A stretch of DNA of 64,000 bases from Streptomyces sp. 71268 (GTDB lineage Bacteria; Actinomycetota; Actinomycetes; Streptomycetales; Streptomycetaceae). Made by a program: the position numbers and the translations under genes. Of this stretch, positions 9,042 to 17,502 are shown piece by piece. The first letter of the stretch is position 1. Each line of letters begins with the position of its first letter. The stretch is from assembly GCF_029392895.1 (NCBI RefSeq), contig NZ_CP114200.1, positions 959,501 through 1,023,500 on the forward strand. Direction: 5' to 3'. The notes under the pieces are model-generated. The model saw nothing but the letters and a program-made list of their open reading frames with translations, was not told the DNA's origin and made no database searches.

Positions 9042-9419
9042 GTGATCCACGACCCGGGCGCGCTGACGCGCGCGTGGCTCGCCGAACACCCCGGCGCGCT
9101 CGCGGCACACGCGCGCTCGCCGCGACGCCCACCGTGCGCCGTGCCGAACTCGCCCCCCGAACTGCTGGCGCTGACCGCGACCTTCCACCGGCTCACCCGG
9201 CTCGCGGCCGAGAGCGACGTGTGCGTGGCCTGGCTGCCCGGGCACGAGCCGAGCATGGGCACGGCGGCCGAGATGCTCAGCGCCCACCGCGCGGGGCGCT
9301 CCGTGGTGGCCGTCACCGCGATGCGCCAGAACCTGGCGGTGCTCGCCTGCGCCACCGTCATCGTGCCGGGCCTCGACGCGTTCGACGCCTGGCTCGCGCA
9401 ATCGGAGGGCGTTGGGTGA
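9042..9419 (+). CDS. Short protein resembling a nucleoside 2-deoxyribosyltransferase-like domain, possibly truncated
   Basis: 125 residues from a GTG at 9042; the frame is closed by a stop at 8970. Residues ~55-120 (SDVCVAWLPGHEPSMGTAAEM followed by AHRAGRSVVAVT) look like the second half of a Rossmann-like nucleoside 2-deoxyribosyltransferase/DUF4406 domain, where the GTA-E segment carries the catalytic glutamate. The first half of such a domain, with the substrate-binding GGP-type loop, is not visible. The gene may be a genuine short homologue or a 5'-decayed remnant. No good ribosome binding site precedes the start. Confidence 0.5.
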   Translation: MIHDPGALTRAWLAEHPGALAAHARSPRRPPCAVPNSPPELLALTATFHRLTRLAAESDVCVAWLPGHEPSMGTAAEMLSAHRAGRSVVAVTAMRQNLAVLACATVIVPGLDAFDAWLAQSEGVG

Positions 9420-9427
9420 CCCGCCCC

Positions 9428-9456
9428 GCGCCGCCGACGGGCCCGGCCGGCGGCGC
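9428..9456. terminator. Hairpin between convergent genes
   Basis: An 8-base-pair GC stem (9428-9435 with 9449-9456) lies in the 44 bases between the convergent genes and could stop transcription in both directions. Confidence 0.5.
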
Positions 9457-9463
9457 GCGGTGC

Positions 9464-10849
9464 TCAGCAGCCCATGCCCACCGTGCGCAGGGCCCACAGT
9501 TGACGGGGGGTCGGCCGGGCCGGGAAGTACAGGTAACACACGCCGCCCGTGCCGCTGACCACCTTGCCGCTGGCGTTGTACCGCTTGGTCCGCAACCAGA
9601 TGTTCTCGAACTCGCGGCGCTGGTAGACCCGGCGCACCGCCTCGTTGCTCTCGCTGTTCGGGTCGCCGGCCACCACGTCGCCCTGGGCCGTGAAGCCGGT
9701 GACGGTCATCAGGTGGCCCGCCGTGCCGTACCCTGCGCCGGTCAGCTCGCCCGGCAGGAAGGACTGCGAGGTGATCAGCGGGATGCCGGCGGCGATCAGC
9801 ACCTCGGCGTCGGTGAGCGAGTTCAAGCGGGTCACCACGCCGGTCAGGTCGCGGTAGGTGGCCGCGTAGGCGGCGTTGAAGGGCCAGTTGCCGCAGCCCT
9901 GGTACTGGTAGTCGAAGGTGAACCGGGCCGCGTGGCAGACCTGTGGGTCGGCGTAGTCGGGGTTGACCCAGGCGAGGTCCGCCTGGCTGGGCCGGCGGCC
10001 CCAGTACTCGATGATCATCTGCGACGAGGTCGGGCTGCACCACGCCTCGCCACCGTTGTCGTACTCCGGGTACTGCCCCTTGTGGATCTCCTGGGAGTAC
10101 CTGGGCACGGTCAGCTCGCGGCCGGTGGCGAGGTCCGGGTCGGAGGCGGGCACGGTGAACCGGGCGGGCACGTCCGAGCCCATCGCCCCCACCCGCCACA
10201 CCAGCGGTGTCAGCGCGGTGCCGGGGCGGCGGTAGAGCGTCAGCCGTAGCCGGTACGCGGCGATCCGCAGCCCCTCGCCGGCCGGGTCCGCGTCGACGGC
10301 CAGCGTGTCGGTGGCCACCGTGCTCCTGCCGTCCCGCTGGCCGTCCACGGAGGTGCGCCGGATGTCCTGGTCGCCCGCGGCCCAGCGGCCCATCACGTAC
10401 CAGGGGCTGAGTCCGCCGTCGGTGTAGGTCACCCGCAGTTCGACCTGGAGCCAGGTGCCGGTGGGGGTGTGCGCGTTCCAGGAGGCGATGACCTCGCCCG
10501 CCGGGGTGGGCAGCGCGTGCGCCGGCCCGGTCCAGGTGGCGTACTCCCAGGGGGCGGTGGTGCCGGTGTGCGGGTCGGTGTACTCGGTCGTGCCGGCCGG
10601 CTCGGCGATCACGATGCCGGGCCGTGCCCCGTCCCGTACCCGCACGCCCCGCACCGCGCCCGAGCGCCAGTCCGCGCCGCTGGTCCAGGCCCGGTTGTCC
10701 ACGGTGGAGCCGGCGGGGGCCCCTGTCGCGTTCGGGGCACCCGGGGCGCCGGCGCGCGCGGTGCCGCGCGCCGGGGAGACGGCGGCGAGCCCGGCGGTCA
10801 CGCCGAGCGCGGCGGTCAGGAGGGTACGCCGTGGGGTGAGTCTGCTCAT
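9464..10849 (-). CDS. Secreted C39-like cysteine peptidase family protein
   Basis: 461 residues from ATG 10849. The N terminus has a twin-arginine-like signal (TPRRTLLTAALGV followed by a hydrophobic Ala-rich stretch), predicting export. Residues ~60-250 form a beta-rich region of unknown role. The C-terminal ~200 residues carry the papain-like peptidase_C39_2 pattern: Cys ~269 in GGEAWCSPTSSQM, His ~377 in GTAGHLMTVTG and Asp ~395 in AGDPNS. Substrate is unknown; related actinomycete proteins are annotated as peptidase C39 family proteins. It converges on the short gene to its left and is divergent from the kinase gene. Confidence 0.8.
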   Translation of the reverse strand: MSRLTPRRTLLTAALGVTAGLAAVSPARGTARAGAPGAPNATGAPAGSTVDNRAWTSGADWRSGAVRGVRVRDGARPGIVIAEPAGTTEYTDPHTGTTAPWEYATWTGPAHALPTPAGEVIASWNAHTPTGTWLQVELRVTYTDGGLSPWYVMGRWAAGDQDIRRTSVDGQRDGRSTVATDTLAVDADPAGEGLRIAAYRLRLTLYRRPGTALTPLVWRVGAMGSDVPARFTVPASDPDLATGRELTVPRYSQEIHKGQYPEYDNGGEAWCSPTSSQMIIEYWGRRPSQADLAWVNPDYADPQVCHAARFTFDYQYQGCGNWPFNAAYAATYRDLTGVVTRLNSLTDAEVLIAAGIPLITSQSFLPGELTGAGYGTAGHLMTVTGFTAQGDVVAGDPNSESNEAVRRVYQRREFENIWLRTKRYNASGKVVSGTGGVCYLYFPARPTPRQLWALRTVGMGC

Positions 10850-11027
10850 GGTGAAAGGCCCCCAGTCATCTGATGCGACGGCAGGTGCACGACAGGTGGC
10901 CCCACTATGACCGCTGTGCCTGGCCGGGGCCAGTGATGTGCGGTACGGCGCGTCACCGCTCGGGCACGCCCGCGTGACCGGCGGCCCGAGCGCGGTGCGG
11001 GCGCGCCCCCGCCCGTAGGGTGTCCCG

Positions 11028-11633
11028 GTGATCGACCGCACCGACCTCTCCCTGACCGACCTCGCCGAACGGCTGCGCGCCCTGCCGCCGTCGCTGGGTC
11101 CGGTGCGCCTGGTCGCGGTGGACGGGCACGCCGGGTCGGGCAAGACGACCTTCGCGGCCCGCCTCGCCGCGGCGCTCGGCGACGCGCCCGTGCTGCACAC
11201 CGACGACCTGGCCAGCCACGCGGCGCTGTTCGACTGGCAGGGCCGGCTCGTCGACGAGGTGCTGGAGCCGCTGGGGCGCGGCGCCGTCGCGCACTACGCC
11301 GTCTACGACTGGCGCAAGCGCCACTTCGCCGAACAGCGCGCGCTGCCGCCGGCACCGGTGGTGATCATCGAGGGCGTCGGGGCCGGGCGCCGGGTGGTGC
11401 GGCCGTACCTGGCGTGCCTGCTGTGGATGGAGTTGGCGGAAGGTGACTCCTGGTGCCGGGGACAGCGGCGGGACGGGCCGGAGATGTCCGCTTTCTGGGC
11501 GGGGTGGCTCCCCGCCGAGCGCGCGCACTTCGCCGCCGACCCCTCGCGTCCGCACGCCGACGCCCTGGTCCTCCAGCCGGCCACGCGGGCCGAGGGCTAT
11601 CGCGTACGACCGGGCCCCGGGGGCACCATCTGA
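11028..11633 (+). CDS. P-loop (uridine kinase-like) ATP-binding protein
   Basis: 201 residues from a GTG start at 11028. The Walker A motif GHAGSGKTT is at residues ~33-41. LHTDDL, HYAVYDW and VVIIEGVGAG follow in the order seen in uridine kinase and phosphoribulokinase relatives. It should phosphorylate a small molecule, but the substrate-binding loop is not diagnostic. It stands alone, with the divergent secreted peptidase to the left and the candidate small RNA to the right. Confidence 0.75.
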   Translation: MIDRTDLSLTDLAERLRALPPSLGPVRLVAVDGHAGSGKTTFAARLAAALGDAPVLHTDDLASHAALFDWQGRLVDEVLEPLGRGAVAHYAVYDWRKRHFAEQRALPPAPVVIIEGVGAGRRVVRPYLACLLWMELAEGDSWCRGQRRDGPEMSAFWAGWLPAERAHFAADPSRPHADALVLQPATRAEGYRVRPGPGGTI

Positions 11634-11720
11634 CCCACCGCCAGCCTCACTCTGCGTGACGCGCACCGGTCATGCCGGGGATCATGGCGACTTCCCACAA
11701 GACCCACCCCCCAACTCCGC

Positions 11721-11750
11721 TTGACCTGGGGGCCATACAGGTCTTACGTT
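11721..11750 (+). promoter_or_regulatory. Vegetative-type promoter (TTGACC-18-TACGTT)
   Basis: A -35 TTGACC (11721-11726) and -10 TACGTT (11745-11750) with an 18-base spacer match the HrdB-type consensus well. A start site near 11755-11757 is inferred. The intrinsic terminator begins only about 30 bases further on. Confidence 0.6.
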
Positions 11751-11754
11751 CTCA

Positions 11755-11825
11755 ATGTGCGGCTCGTACGGGTCGCCCGCGGACACGAAGCCCCCGATTG
11801 TTCCCCCGTGATCGGGGGCTTCGTT
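11755..11825 (+). ncRNA. Candidate small RNA (~70 nt) or attenuated leader
   Basis: The segment is bounded by the promoter at 11721-11750 and a perfect hairpin at 11787-11822, with no open reading frame between. The 3' hairpin exposes a TTCCCCC loop and the 5' part can form a weaker GCGG/CCGC stem. C-rich loops recall the actinobacterial 6C class, but I cannot confirm membership. The alternative is a transcription-attenuating leader for the AAA+ ATPase gene starting at 12136, 310 bases downstream. Confidence 0.5.
11787..11822 (+). terminator. Perfect 12-bp hairpin ending the candidate small RNA
   Basis: Stem 11787-11798 pairs exactly with 11811-11822 around a 12-base C-rich loop, followed by GTTCT. 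This is a strong intrinsic terminator shape. Confidence 0.75.
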
Positions 11826-12135
11826 CTGCCCTCAGCGCCGCGATTTGCGCGCTTTGCGAGACTTCGCACTCACGCTGGGTAACCAGTTCCGGAATCGCCT
11901 TCCGCACATCGCGAAAGCCCCCGCGACCAACCGAATCGCGCCCTTCCCTCACGAACAGCCGTGCGCACCCTTCGATCGACACCGTCTTCGCAGGTACGAT
12001 GCCCATCAGTGCCGCCGGCGGGCGGACGCACCAGCACACTGGTCAATCCCCGGTCACGGCACGGCGGTTCGGCGAAGCGGCGACCGGGCACCCGCTCGGC
12101 GCCACACCACGGGGGCTCGGTTTGTGGGGGATGGG

Positions 12136-14031
12136 ATGGATTTCGGCATCCAGGGCTCGCACGCCCCGGCCGAGCTAGCCTGGCTGCGCGGCGTGGACGC
12201 GTACACCATGGGCGCGTACCCGCAGGCCGAGGAGGAGTTCAGGACCGCGGTCGAACTCGACCCCGGCATGGCGGACGGCTGGCTCGGCCTGCACGCCCTG
12301 CGCGCCGACACCGCCACCGCGCTGCTGCGCATGTACCGGCACCGCGACCGGTTCGGCGAACAGCGCGCCCGGCACCGACGCTCGCTCAACTCCTGGTACT
12401 GGCTCGGCTGGTGGGTGCAGCCGGTCCTGGAAAGCGGCCGCGACCTGCTCCTGGCGCACGCCTCGCACTGGCTCGACGGCCGACACGTCCCCGAGCTGGA
12501 CCGCGCGCTGGCGGGCTGCCCGCCCGTCGAGGCCGACCCGCAGGCCCGCTTCCTGCACGCCTGCCGGGCCTACCTGGTCAAGGACTGGGAGCAACTCGTA
12601 CGGCACACCGAGCCGCTGCTCCAGGACCCGCTGCTCGGCATCGAGGCCGGCCTGTTCGGCGGCATGGCCAGGGTCCGGCTTGAGATGTACAGCCAGGCCG
12701 AGCCGCTGCTGTCCGCGGCGCTGATGCGCTGCCGCAGCGAGCAGCCGCAGCGCAAGGAGTTGCGCTACTGGCTGGCGCGCGCCCACGAGGGCACCGGGCG
12801 CAGCGCGGCGGCCCTGCCGCTGTACCGGGCGGTGCACCGCATCGACGCCACGTTCATGGACACCGCCGCCCGGCTCGCCGCCATCGCGGAGTCCGACGGC
12901 TTCGACGACGGCCCCGACCTGGCCCCGGTCTCGCTGGCCGGCGCCGGCCAGGACGCCGTCGACGCGTTCGACGGCGCCGACACCGACCCGGTGCCGACGG
13001 CCGACCCGCCCGAGGGCCGCGAGCTGCGCCCCGGCCCCGAGGCCCCGCTCGGCACCGGCCCCCGGCCCACCGACGGGCCGCGGGACCGGGTCGTCGCGCC
13101 GCGCCAGCCCGAGGCCGACCTGCCGACCGGCCCCGCCGACCCGCAGCTCCTCGCCGACACCCTGGGCGAGCTGGACCGGATGGTCGGCCTGGAGCCGGTC
13201 AAGCGTCAGGTGCGGGCGCTGTCCGCGCAGTTACGCATGGCCCGGCTGCGGACCGGGCAGGGGCTGCCGGTGCAGCCGCCGAAGCGGCACTTCGTCTTCT
13301 CCGGCCCGTCCGGCACCGGAAAGACCACCGTGGCCCGCATCCTGGGCCGGGTCTTCTACGCCCTCGGGCTGCTCGGCGGCGACCATCTGGTGGAGGCCGG
13401 CCGGGCCGACCTGGTCGGGGAGTACCTGGGCCAGACGGCGGTCAAGGCCAACGAGCTCATCGACTCCGCGCTGGGCGGCGTGCTCTTCGTCGACGAGGCG
13501 TACAGCCTCTCCAACTCCGGCTACACCAAGGGCGACGCGTACGGCGACGAGGCGCTCCAGGTGCTGCTCAAGCGCGCCGAGGACAACCGGGACCGGCTGG
13601 TGGTCATCCTCGCCGGCTACCCCGAGGGCATGGACCGGCTGCTCGCCGCCAACCCCGGCCTCGGCTCCCGCTTCACCACCCGGGTGGACTTCCCGAGCTA
13701 CCGGCCGCAGGAGCTGACCGCCATCGGCGAGGTGCTGGCCGCCGAGAACGGGGACCGCTGGGACGAGGAGGCCGTCGAGGAGCTGCGCAGCATCAGCGGC
13801 CACGTCGTGGACCAGGGCTGGATCGACGAACTGGGCAACGGACGCTTCCTGCGCACCCTGTACGAGAAGAGCTGCGCCTACCGCGACCTGCGGCTCTCCG
13901 GCTGGAGCGGCACCCCGGGCCGCGAGGACCTGGCCACCTTGCGGCTGCCGGACCTCATGCAGGCGTACGGCGAGGTCCTCTCCGGTCGCGGCCCGACCGA
14001 CCGCGACCGCAAGGACCCCCCGTTCGGCTGA
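12136..14031 (+). CDS. CbxX/CfxQ-type AAA+ ATPase with helical N-terminal domain
   Basis: 631 residues from ATG 12136; a GTG at 12124 is possible. Residues 1-~250 are helical and TPR-like, like the N-terminal domain of ESX EccA proteins. An acidic, proline-rich linker spans ~255-340. The AAA+ module has Walker A GPSGTGKTT (Lys ~396), Walker B GGVLFVDEAYSL (~450) and a NPGLGSRF arginine-finger region. It belongs to the CbxX/CfxQ/SpoVK group, which remodels protein partners. No ESX secretion genes are nearby, so its partner is unknown. Codon 366 (13231-13233) is TTA, implying bldA-dependent translation. Confidence 0.85.
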   Translation: MDFGIQGSHAPAELAWLRGVDAYTMGAYPQAEEEFRTAVELDPGMADGWLGLHALRADTATALLRMYRHRDRFGEQRARHRRSLNSWYWLGWWVQPVLESGRDLLLAHASHWLDGRHVPELDRALAGCPPVEADPQARFLHACRAYLVKDWEQLVRHTEPLLQDPLLGIEAGLFGGMARVRLEMYSQAEPLLSAALMRCRSEQPQRKELRYWLARAHEGTGRSAAALPLYRAVHRIDATFMDTAARLAAIAESDGFDDGPDLAPVSLAGAGQDAVDAFDGADTDPVPTADPPEGRELRPGPEAPLGTGPRPTDGPRDRVVAPRQPEADLPTGPADPQLLADTLGELDRMVGLEPVKRQVRALSAQLRMARLRTGQGLPVQPPKRHFVFSGPSGTGKTTVARILGRVFYALGLLGGDHLVEAGRADLVGEYLGQTAVKANELIDSALGGVLFVDEAYSLSNSGYTKGDAYGDEALQVLLKRAEDNRDRLVVILAGYPEGMDRLLAANPGLGSRFTTRVDFPSYRPQELTAIGEVLAAENGDRWDEEAVEELRSISGHVVDQGWIDELGNGRFLRTLYEKSCAYRDLRLSGWSGTPGREDLATLRLPDLMQAYGEVLSGRGPTDRDRKDPPFG

Positions 14032-14054
14032 GCCCGTGGCCCGGCGAGGGCACT

Positions 14055-14080
14055 GGCCCCGGCGGGTGGCCGCCGGGGCC
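14055..14080. terminator. Hairpin between convergent genes
   Basis: A perfect 11-base-pair stem (14055-14065 with 14070-14080) with a GTGG loop sits between the ATPase stop and the end of the minus-strand CNNM gene. It can act as a bidirectional terminator. Confidence 0.7.
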
Positions 14081-14084
14081 GGCG

Positions 14085-15140
14085 TCAGGGGCGGACGCTC
14101 GCGTGCGCGCCCGACCGATGGGCGGGGTCGCGTACCTCGCCCACCAGCTCCTCCAGCACGTCCTCCATCGCCACCAGACCGAGCACCCGACCCGACGCGT
14201 CGCTGACCGCCGCCAGGTGGGCCGCCGCCCTGCGCATCACCGTCAGGGCGTCGTCCAGCGGCAACTCGGCCCGCAGCGTCTGGATGGGCCGCCACACGTG
14301 CTGCGGCACGGCGCGCTCAGGCTCCTCCAGTTCCAGCACGTCCTTCACGTGCAGGTAGCCCATGAAGGCGCCGCCCGGGCCGCGCACCGGGAAGCGCGAG
14401 TAGCCGGTGCGTACGGTCAGCTCCTCGACCTGGCGGGGCGTCACGGCCGGGTCGACCGTCACCAGGCCCGCCGGGTCGAGCAGGACGTCGGTGACCGGGC
14501 GGGTGCCCAGTTCGAGGGCGTCCGCCAGGCGCTCCTGCTCGTCGGGGGCGAGCAGGCCGGCCTGCCGGGAGTCGGCGATCAGGTGGGTGAGCTGCTCGCT
14601 GGTGAACACCGCCTCCACCTCGTCCTTGGGCTCCACGCGAAACAGCCGCAGCACCAGGTGGGCACAGGCCCCGAACAGGGCGGTCACCGGCCGGCACAGC
14701 CGGGCGAAGGCGACGAGACCCGGGGCCAGCCACAGCGCGGTCAGCTCCGGCGCCGCCATGGCCAGGTTCTTCGGCACCATCTCGCCGATGACCAGGTGCA
14801 GGCAGACCACGGCGGCCAGCGCGATGGCGTAGCCGAGCGAGTGGATGAGCTGGTGCGGGAGGTGGACGGCGTGGAAGCCGGGCTCCAGGAGGCGGGCGAC
14901 CGTCGGCTCGGCGACCGCGCCGAGCGTCAGCGAGCACACGGTGATGCCGAACTGCGCCGCGGCCATCATCTGCGGCAGGTTCTCCAGCCCCTGGAGCACG
15001 GTGCGCGCCCGGCCGGAGCCGGCCGCCGCCCGTGGCTCGATCTGGCTGCGCCGGACCGAGACCAGGGCGAACTCGGCGCCCACGAAGAAGCCGTTCGCGC
15101 ACACGAGGAGCAGGGCGAACAGCAGTTGCAGCGCGCTCAT
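14085..15140 (-). CDS. CNNM/hemolysin-C family membrane protein with CBS pair (short form)
   Basis: 351 residues from ATG 15140. A DUF21/CNNM transmembrane domain (residues 1-~185, opening with LLVCANGFFVGAEFALVSV) is followed by two CBS domains (~200-335). The family is linked to magnesium/cobalt efflux or ion homeostasis. Unlike its upstream neighbour it ends right after the CBS pair and lacks the C-terminal CorC_HlyC domain. Its ATG overlaps the stop of the upstream gene by 4 bases, so the two are translationally coupled and may form a heteromer. Confidence 0.85.
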   Translation of the reverse strand: MSALQLLFALLLVCANGFFVGAEFALVSVRRSQIEPRAAAGSGRARTVLQGLENLPQMMAAAQFGITVCSLTLGAVAEPTVARLLEPGFHAVHLPHQLIHSLGYAIALAAVVCLHLVIGEMVPKNLAMAAPELTALWLAPGLVAFARLCRPVTALFGACAHLVLRLFRVEPKDEVEAVFTSEQLTHLIADSRQAGLLAPDEQERLADALELGTRPVTDVLLDPAGLVTVDPAVTPRQVEELTVRTGYSRFPVRGPGGAFMGYLHVKDVLELEEPERAVPQHVWRPIQTLRAELPLDDALTVMRRAAAHLAAVSDASGRVLGLVAMEDVLEELVGEVRDPAHRSGAHASVRP

Positions 15141-16705
15141 CGGCCCGCTCCCCCGCTCGCCGCCCCGCCCACCGGCGTACGGACTCCGGCGCCCCGCTCC
15201 CGCGCCGGCGCGCCGTCGGCGCCCGCGACGAGCGGCACGTCGGCCGCCGCGTCCACCACCGCGTCGGCCACCGCGCGCACGCCCACCGCGGCGGCGGCCC
15301 GCGACGGCCGGTCGGCGGCGGGTCGCCCGGCCGCGCACGGCGCGGGGCTCAGCTCGGCCCGCGGGCCCGGCGTGCCGCCCCGTACGGCCGCCGCCTGGCC
15401 GGTCCGTACGACGCGGACCCGCTCGGCCCGGTGGTGGCCGACCTGGCGGACGGCGAGCCGCCAGCCACCGGGAAGCTCGGCGACGTCACCGGGGACCGGG
15501 ATGCGGCCGAGCAGCCCGGCCACCAGGCCGGCGGCCGTCTCGTACGGTCCCTCCGGGGCCACCAGGCCGATCCGCGCCAGGGTGTCCACGCGACAGCTTC
15601 CGTCGGCCTCCCACACCAGGTAGCCGTCATCCCCGGCCACCTGGACCAGCTCCGGCTGGTCGGCCGTGTCGTGCTCGTCGCGCACCTCGCCGACCAGCTC
15701 CTCCACGATGTCCTCCAGCGTGATGACGCCGGCCGTCCCGCCGTACTCGTCCACGACCACGGCGATGGGCTGGTCGCGCAACTGCTTGAGCAGCGGCTGC
15801 ACCGGCAGCGTCATCGGCACCAGCAGCGGCACCTGGGCGATGGCGTCGACCGGCGTGTGCAGCCGGTGGGCCGCGGGTATGGCGAGCGCGTCCTTGAGGT
15901 GGACCATGCCGACCACCTCGTCGAGGCGGTCGCGGTAGACGGGGAAGCGGGACAGGCCGGTGGCACGGGTGAGGTTCAGGACGTCCTGGGCGGTGGCCGT
16001 GGCCTGGAGGGCGCTGACCCGTACCCGGGGCGTCATGACGTGTTGCGCGGTCAGCCCGGCCAGCGAGAGCGTGCGCACGAACAGGTCGGCGGTGTCCTGC
16101 TCGATGGCGCCGGCGCGGGCCGAGTGCCGGGCGAGCGAGACGAGTTCGCCGGGGGTGCGGGCCGAGGCCAGCTCCTCGGTGGGCTCCACGCCCAGGGCCC
16201 GCACCAGGCGGTTGGCCACCGCGTTCAGCAGCGAGATCAGCGGCCGGAAGAAGCGGGCGAAGGCGTGCTGCGGGCCGGCCACGAAGCGGGCGACCTGGAG
16301 CGGCCGGGAGACCGCCCAGTTCTTGGGCACCAGCTCACCGATGACCATCTGTACGGCCGACGCCACCAGCATGCCCACGGCCACGGCCAGCCCCGGCACG
16401 GCGCCGGCGGGGGCCCCGGTGGCGGTGAGCGGGCCGGTGAGCAGATGCCCGAGGGCGGGTTCGGCGAGCATGCCGACGACCAACGAGGTGATGGTGATGC
16501 CCAGTTGGGTGCCGGAGAGCTGGAAGGAGAGCTCCCGCAGGGCCTCGACCACGGTGCGGGCCCGACGGTCGCCGTCGGCCGCGGCCCGTTCCGCCTCCGC
16601 CCGCTCCACCGTGACCAGGCCGAACTCGGCGGCGACGAAGAAGCCGTTGGCGAGGATGAGGAAGAACGCCGCGGCGAGCAGCGACAGGGAAACGGTGGGA
16701 CTCAT
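15137..16705 (-). CDS. CNNM/hemolysin-C family membrane protein with CBS pair and CorC domain (long form)
   Basis: 522 residues from ATG 16705. A CNNM transmembrane domain (LILANGFFVAAEFGLVTV) is followed by CBS domains (~215-340, with AVVVDEYGGTAGVITLEDIVEELVGE) and a CorC_HlyC transporter-associated domain (~355-435). A disordered Ala/Arg/Gly tail of ~85 residues follows. It is the first gene of a two-gene operon with the short paralogue. The 195 bases upstream contain a small GAGGA/TCCTC hairpin of unclear meaning. Predicted role: divalent-cation homeostasis at the membrane. Confidence 0.87.
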   Translation of the reverse strand: MSPTVSLSLLAAAFFLILANGFFVAAEFGLVTVERAEAERAAADGDRRARTVVEALRELSFQLSGTQLGITITSLVVGMLAEPALGHLLTGPLTATGAPAGAVPGLAVAVGMLVASAVQMVIGELVPKNWAVSRPLQVARFVAGPQHAFARFFRPLISLLNAVANRLVRALGVEPTEELASARTPGELVSLARHSARAGAIEQDTADLFVRTLSLAGLTAQHVMTPRVRVSALQATATAQDVLNLTRATGLSRFPVYRDRLDEVVGMVHLKDALAIPAAHRLHTPVDAIAQVPLLVPMTLPVQPLLKQLRDQPIAVVVDEYGGTAGVITLEDIVEELVGEVRDEHDTADQPELVQVAGDDGYLVWEADGSCRVDTLARIGLVAPEGPYETAAGLVAGLLGRIPVPGDVAELPGGWRLAVRQVGHHRAERVRVVRTGQAAAVRGGTPGPRAELSPAPCAAGRPAADRPSRAAAAVGVRAVADAVVDAAADVPLVAGADGAPARERGAGVRTPVGGAASGGAGR

Positions 16706-16900
16706 GCCGCCGCCTCCCGGAGACGTGGAGAGGCGGCGCGGGTACTACAGGACGAACCGTCCATCGCTGGAGGAATTCACTCCTCGGATCGCAGGAGCCG
16801 CTTCGGCACGCGCGCGGCGCGTTCAGCCACCGAAAGGGCGGGGCGCGGGCGCGCCTTGGGCACCAGGGTAATCAAGGAGTGAGCGCATCGGGCAGGGCCG

Positions 16901-17356
16901 TCAGCGCGTGTGGCCGCCCGTTCCGTACGCCTCGCTCAGGGCCCGCAGCGTGCGCGCGTCCTCGATCGCCTGCGCCTTCGCGATGCCGGGCTGGATGCCG
17001 AGCGCGGGCATGCTGGTGCCGTCGGCGAGGTCGAGGAAGACCCAGGGATCACCCGGTCGCAGGTTGACCCGCAGGATCTCGGGCCACTCCAGGTGCCGGC
17101 GCGTGGTCAGGTTGGTGACGGTGACCCCGTCCGGCGCGGCGACGACCTTGGGCCGGGCGAGCAGCGCGAGCACGCCGCAGAAGAGCAGGCCGGTAAAGAC
17201 GAAGCTGATCCGCTCCCCCGGGCTCAGGTTGGGCAGGGCCAGCGCGATGACCAGCAGCGTGACGAACAGCAGGACGCCGACCGCCAGCAGCACGACCCGG
17301 GTGCGGGTCGGCCGGAAGGTGATCGGCAGCTCGGGCAGGGGTGCGGGGGCGGACAC
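16901..17356 (-). CDS. PH-domain membrane protein downstream of hisG
   Basis: 151 residues with two hydrophobic segments (residues ~20-42 and ~52-67), then a beta-rich bacterial PH-like domain (VTVTNLTTRRHLEWPEILRVNL). Proteins of this type are commonly found next to hisG in actinomycetes. The role is unknown. It lies 146 bases after hisG on the same strand. Confidence 0.8.
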   Translation of the reverse strand: MSAPAPLPELPITFRPTRTRVVLLAVGVLLFVTLLVIALALPNLSPGERISFVFTGLLFCGVLALLARPKVVAAPDGVTVTNLTTRRHLEWPEILRVNLRPGDPWVFLDLADGTSMPALGIQPGIAKAQAIEDARTLRALSEAYGTGGHTR

Positions 17357-17502
17357 TCGGCTGGCCTCTCAGATGTGCGGGGGGTGGTCACCGCGGGTGC
17401 GGCGACCGGGGCGGCGGGGTGTCGGCCCCGCCGCCTCGCGGCCGGTCACCGGCCGGCCCGGTCGGTCACCGGCCGGGCCGCGCCCGCGACGGGGCCGCGG
17501 CG

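Noticed and set aside
6336..10199. A 1287-codon minus-strand open frame
   Set aside because: It is antisense to the permease and other well-supported genes, with Arg/Gly/His-rich sequence and no domain. It is a high-GC mirror frame.
11752..12039. A 95-residue minus-strand frame opposite the candidate small RNA
   Set aside because: It would be antisense to the terminator, has no ribosome site, and no family was recognised. Left as non-coding.
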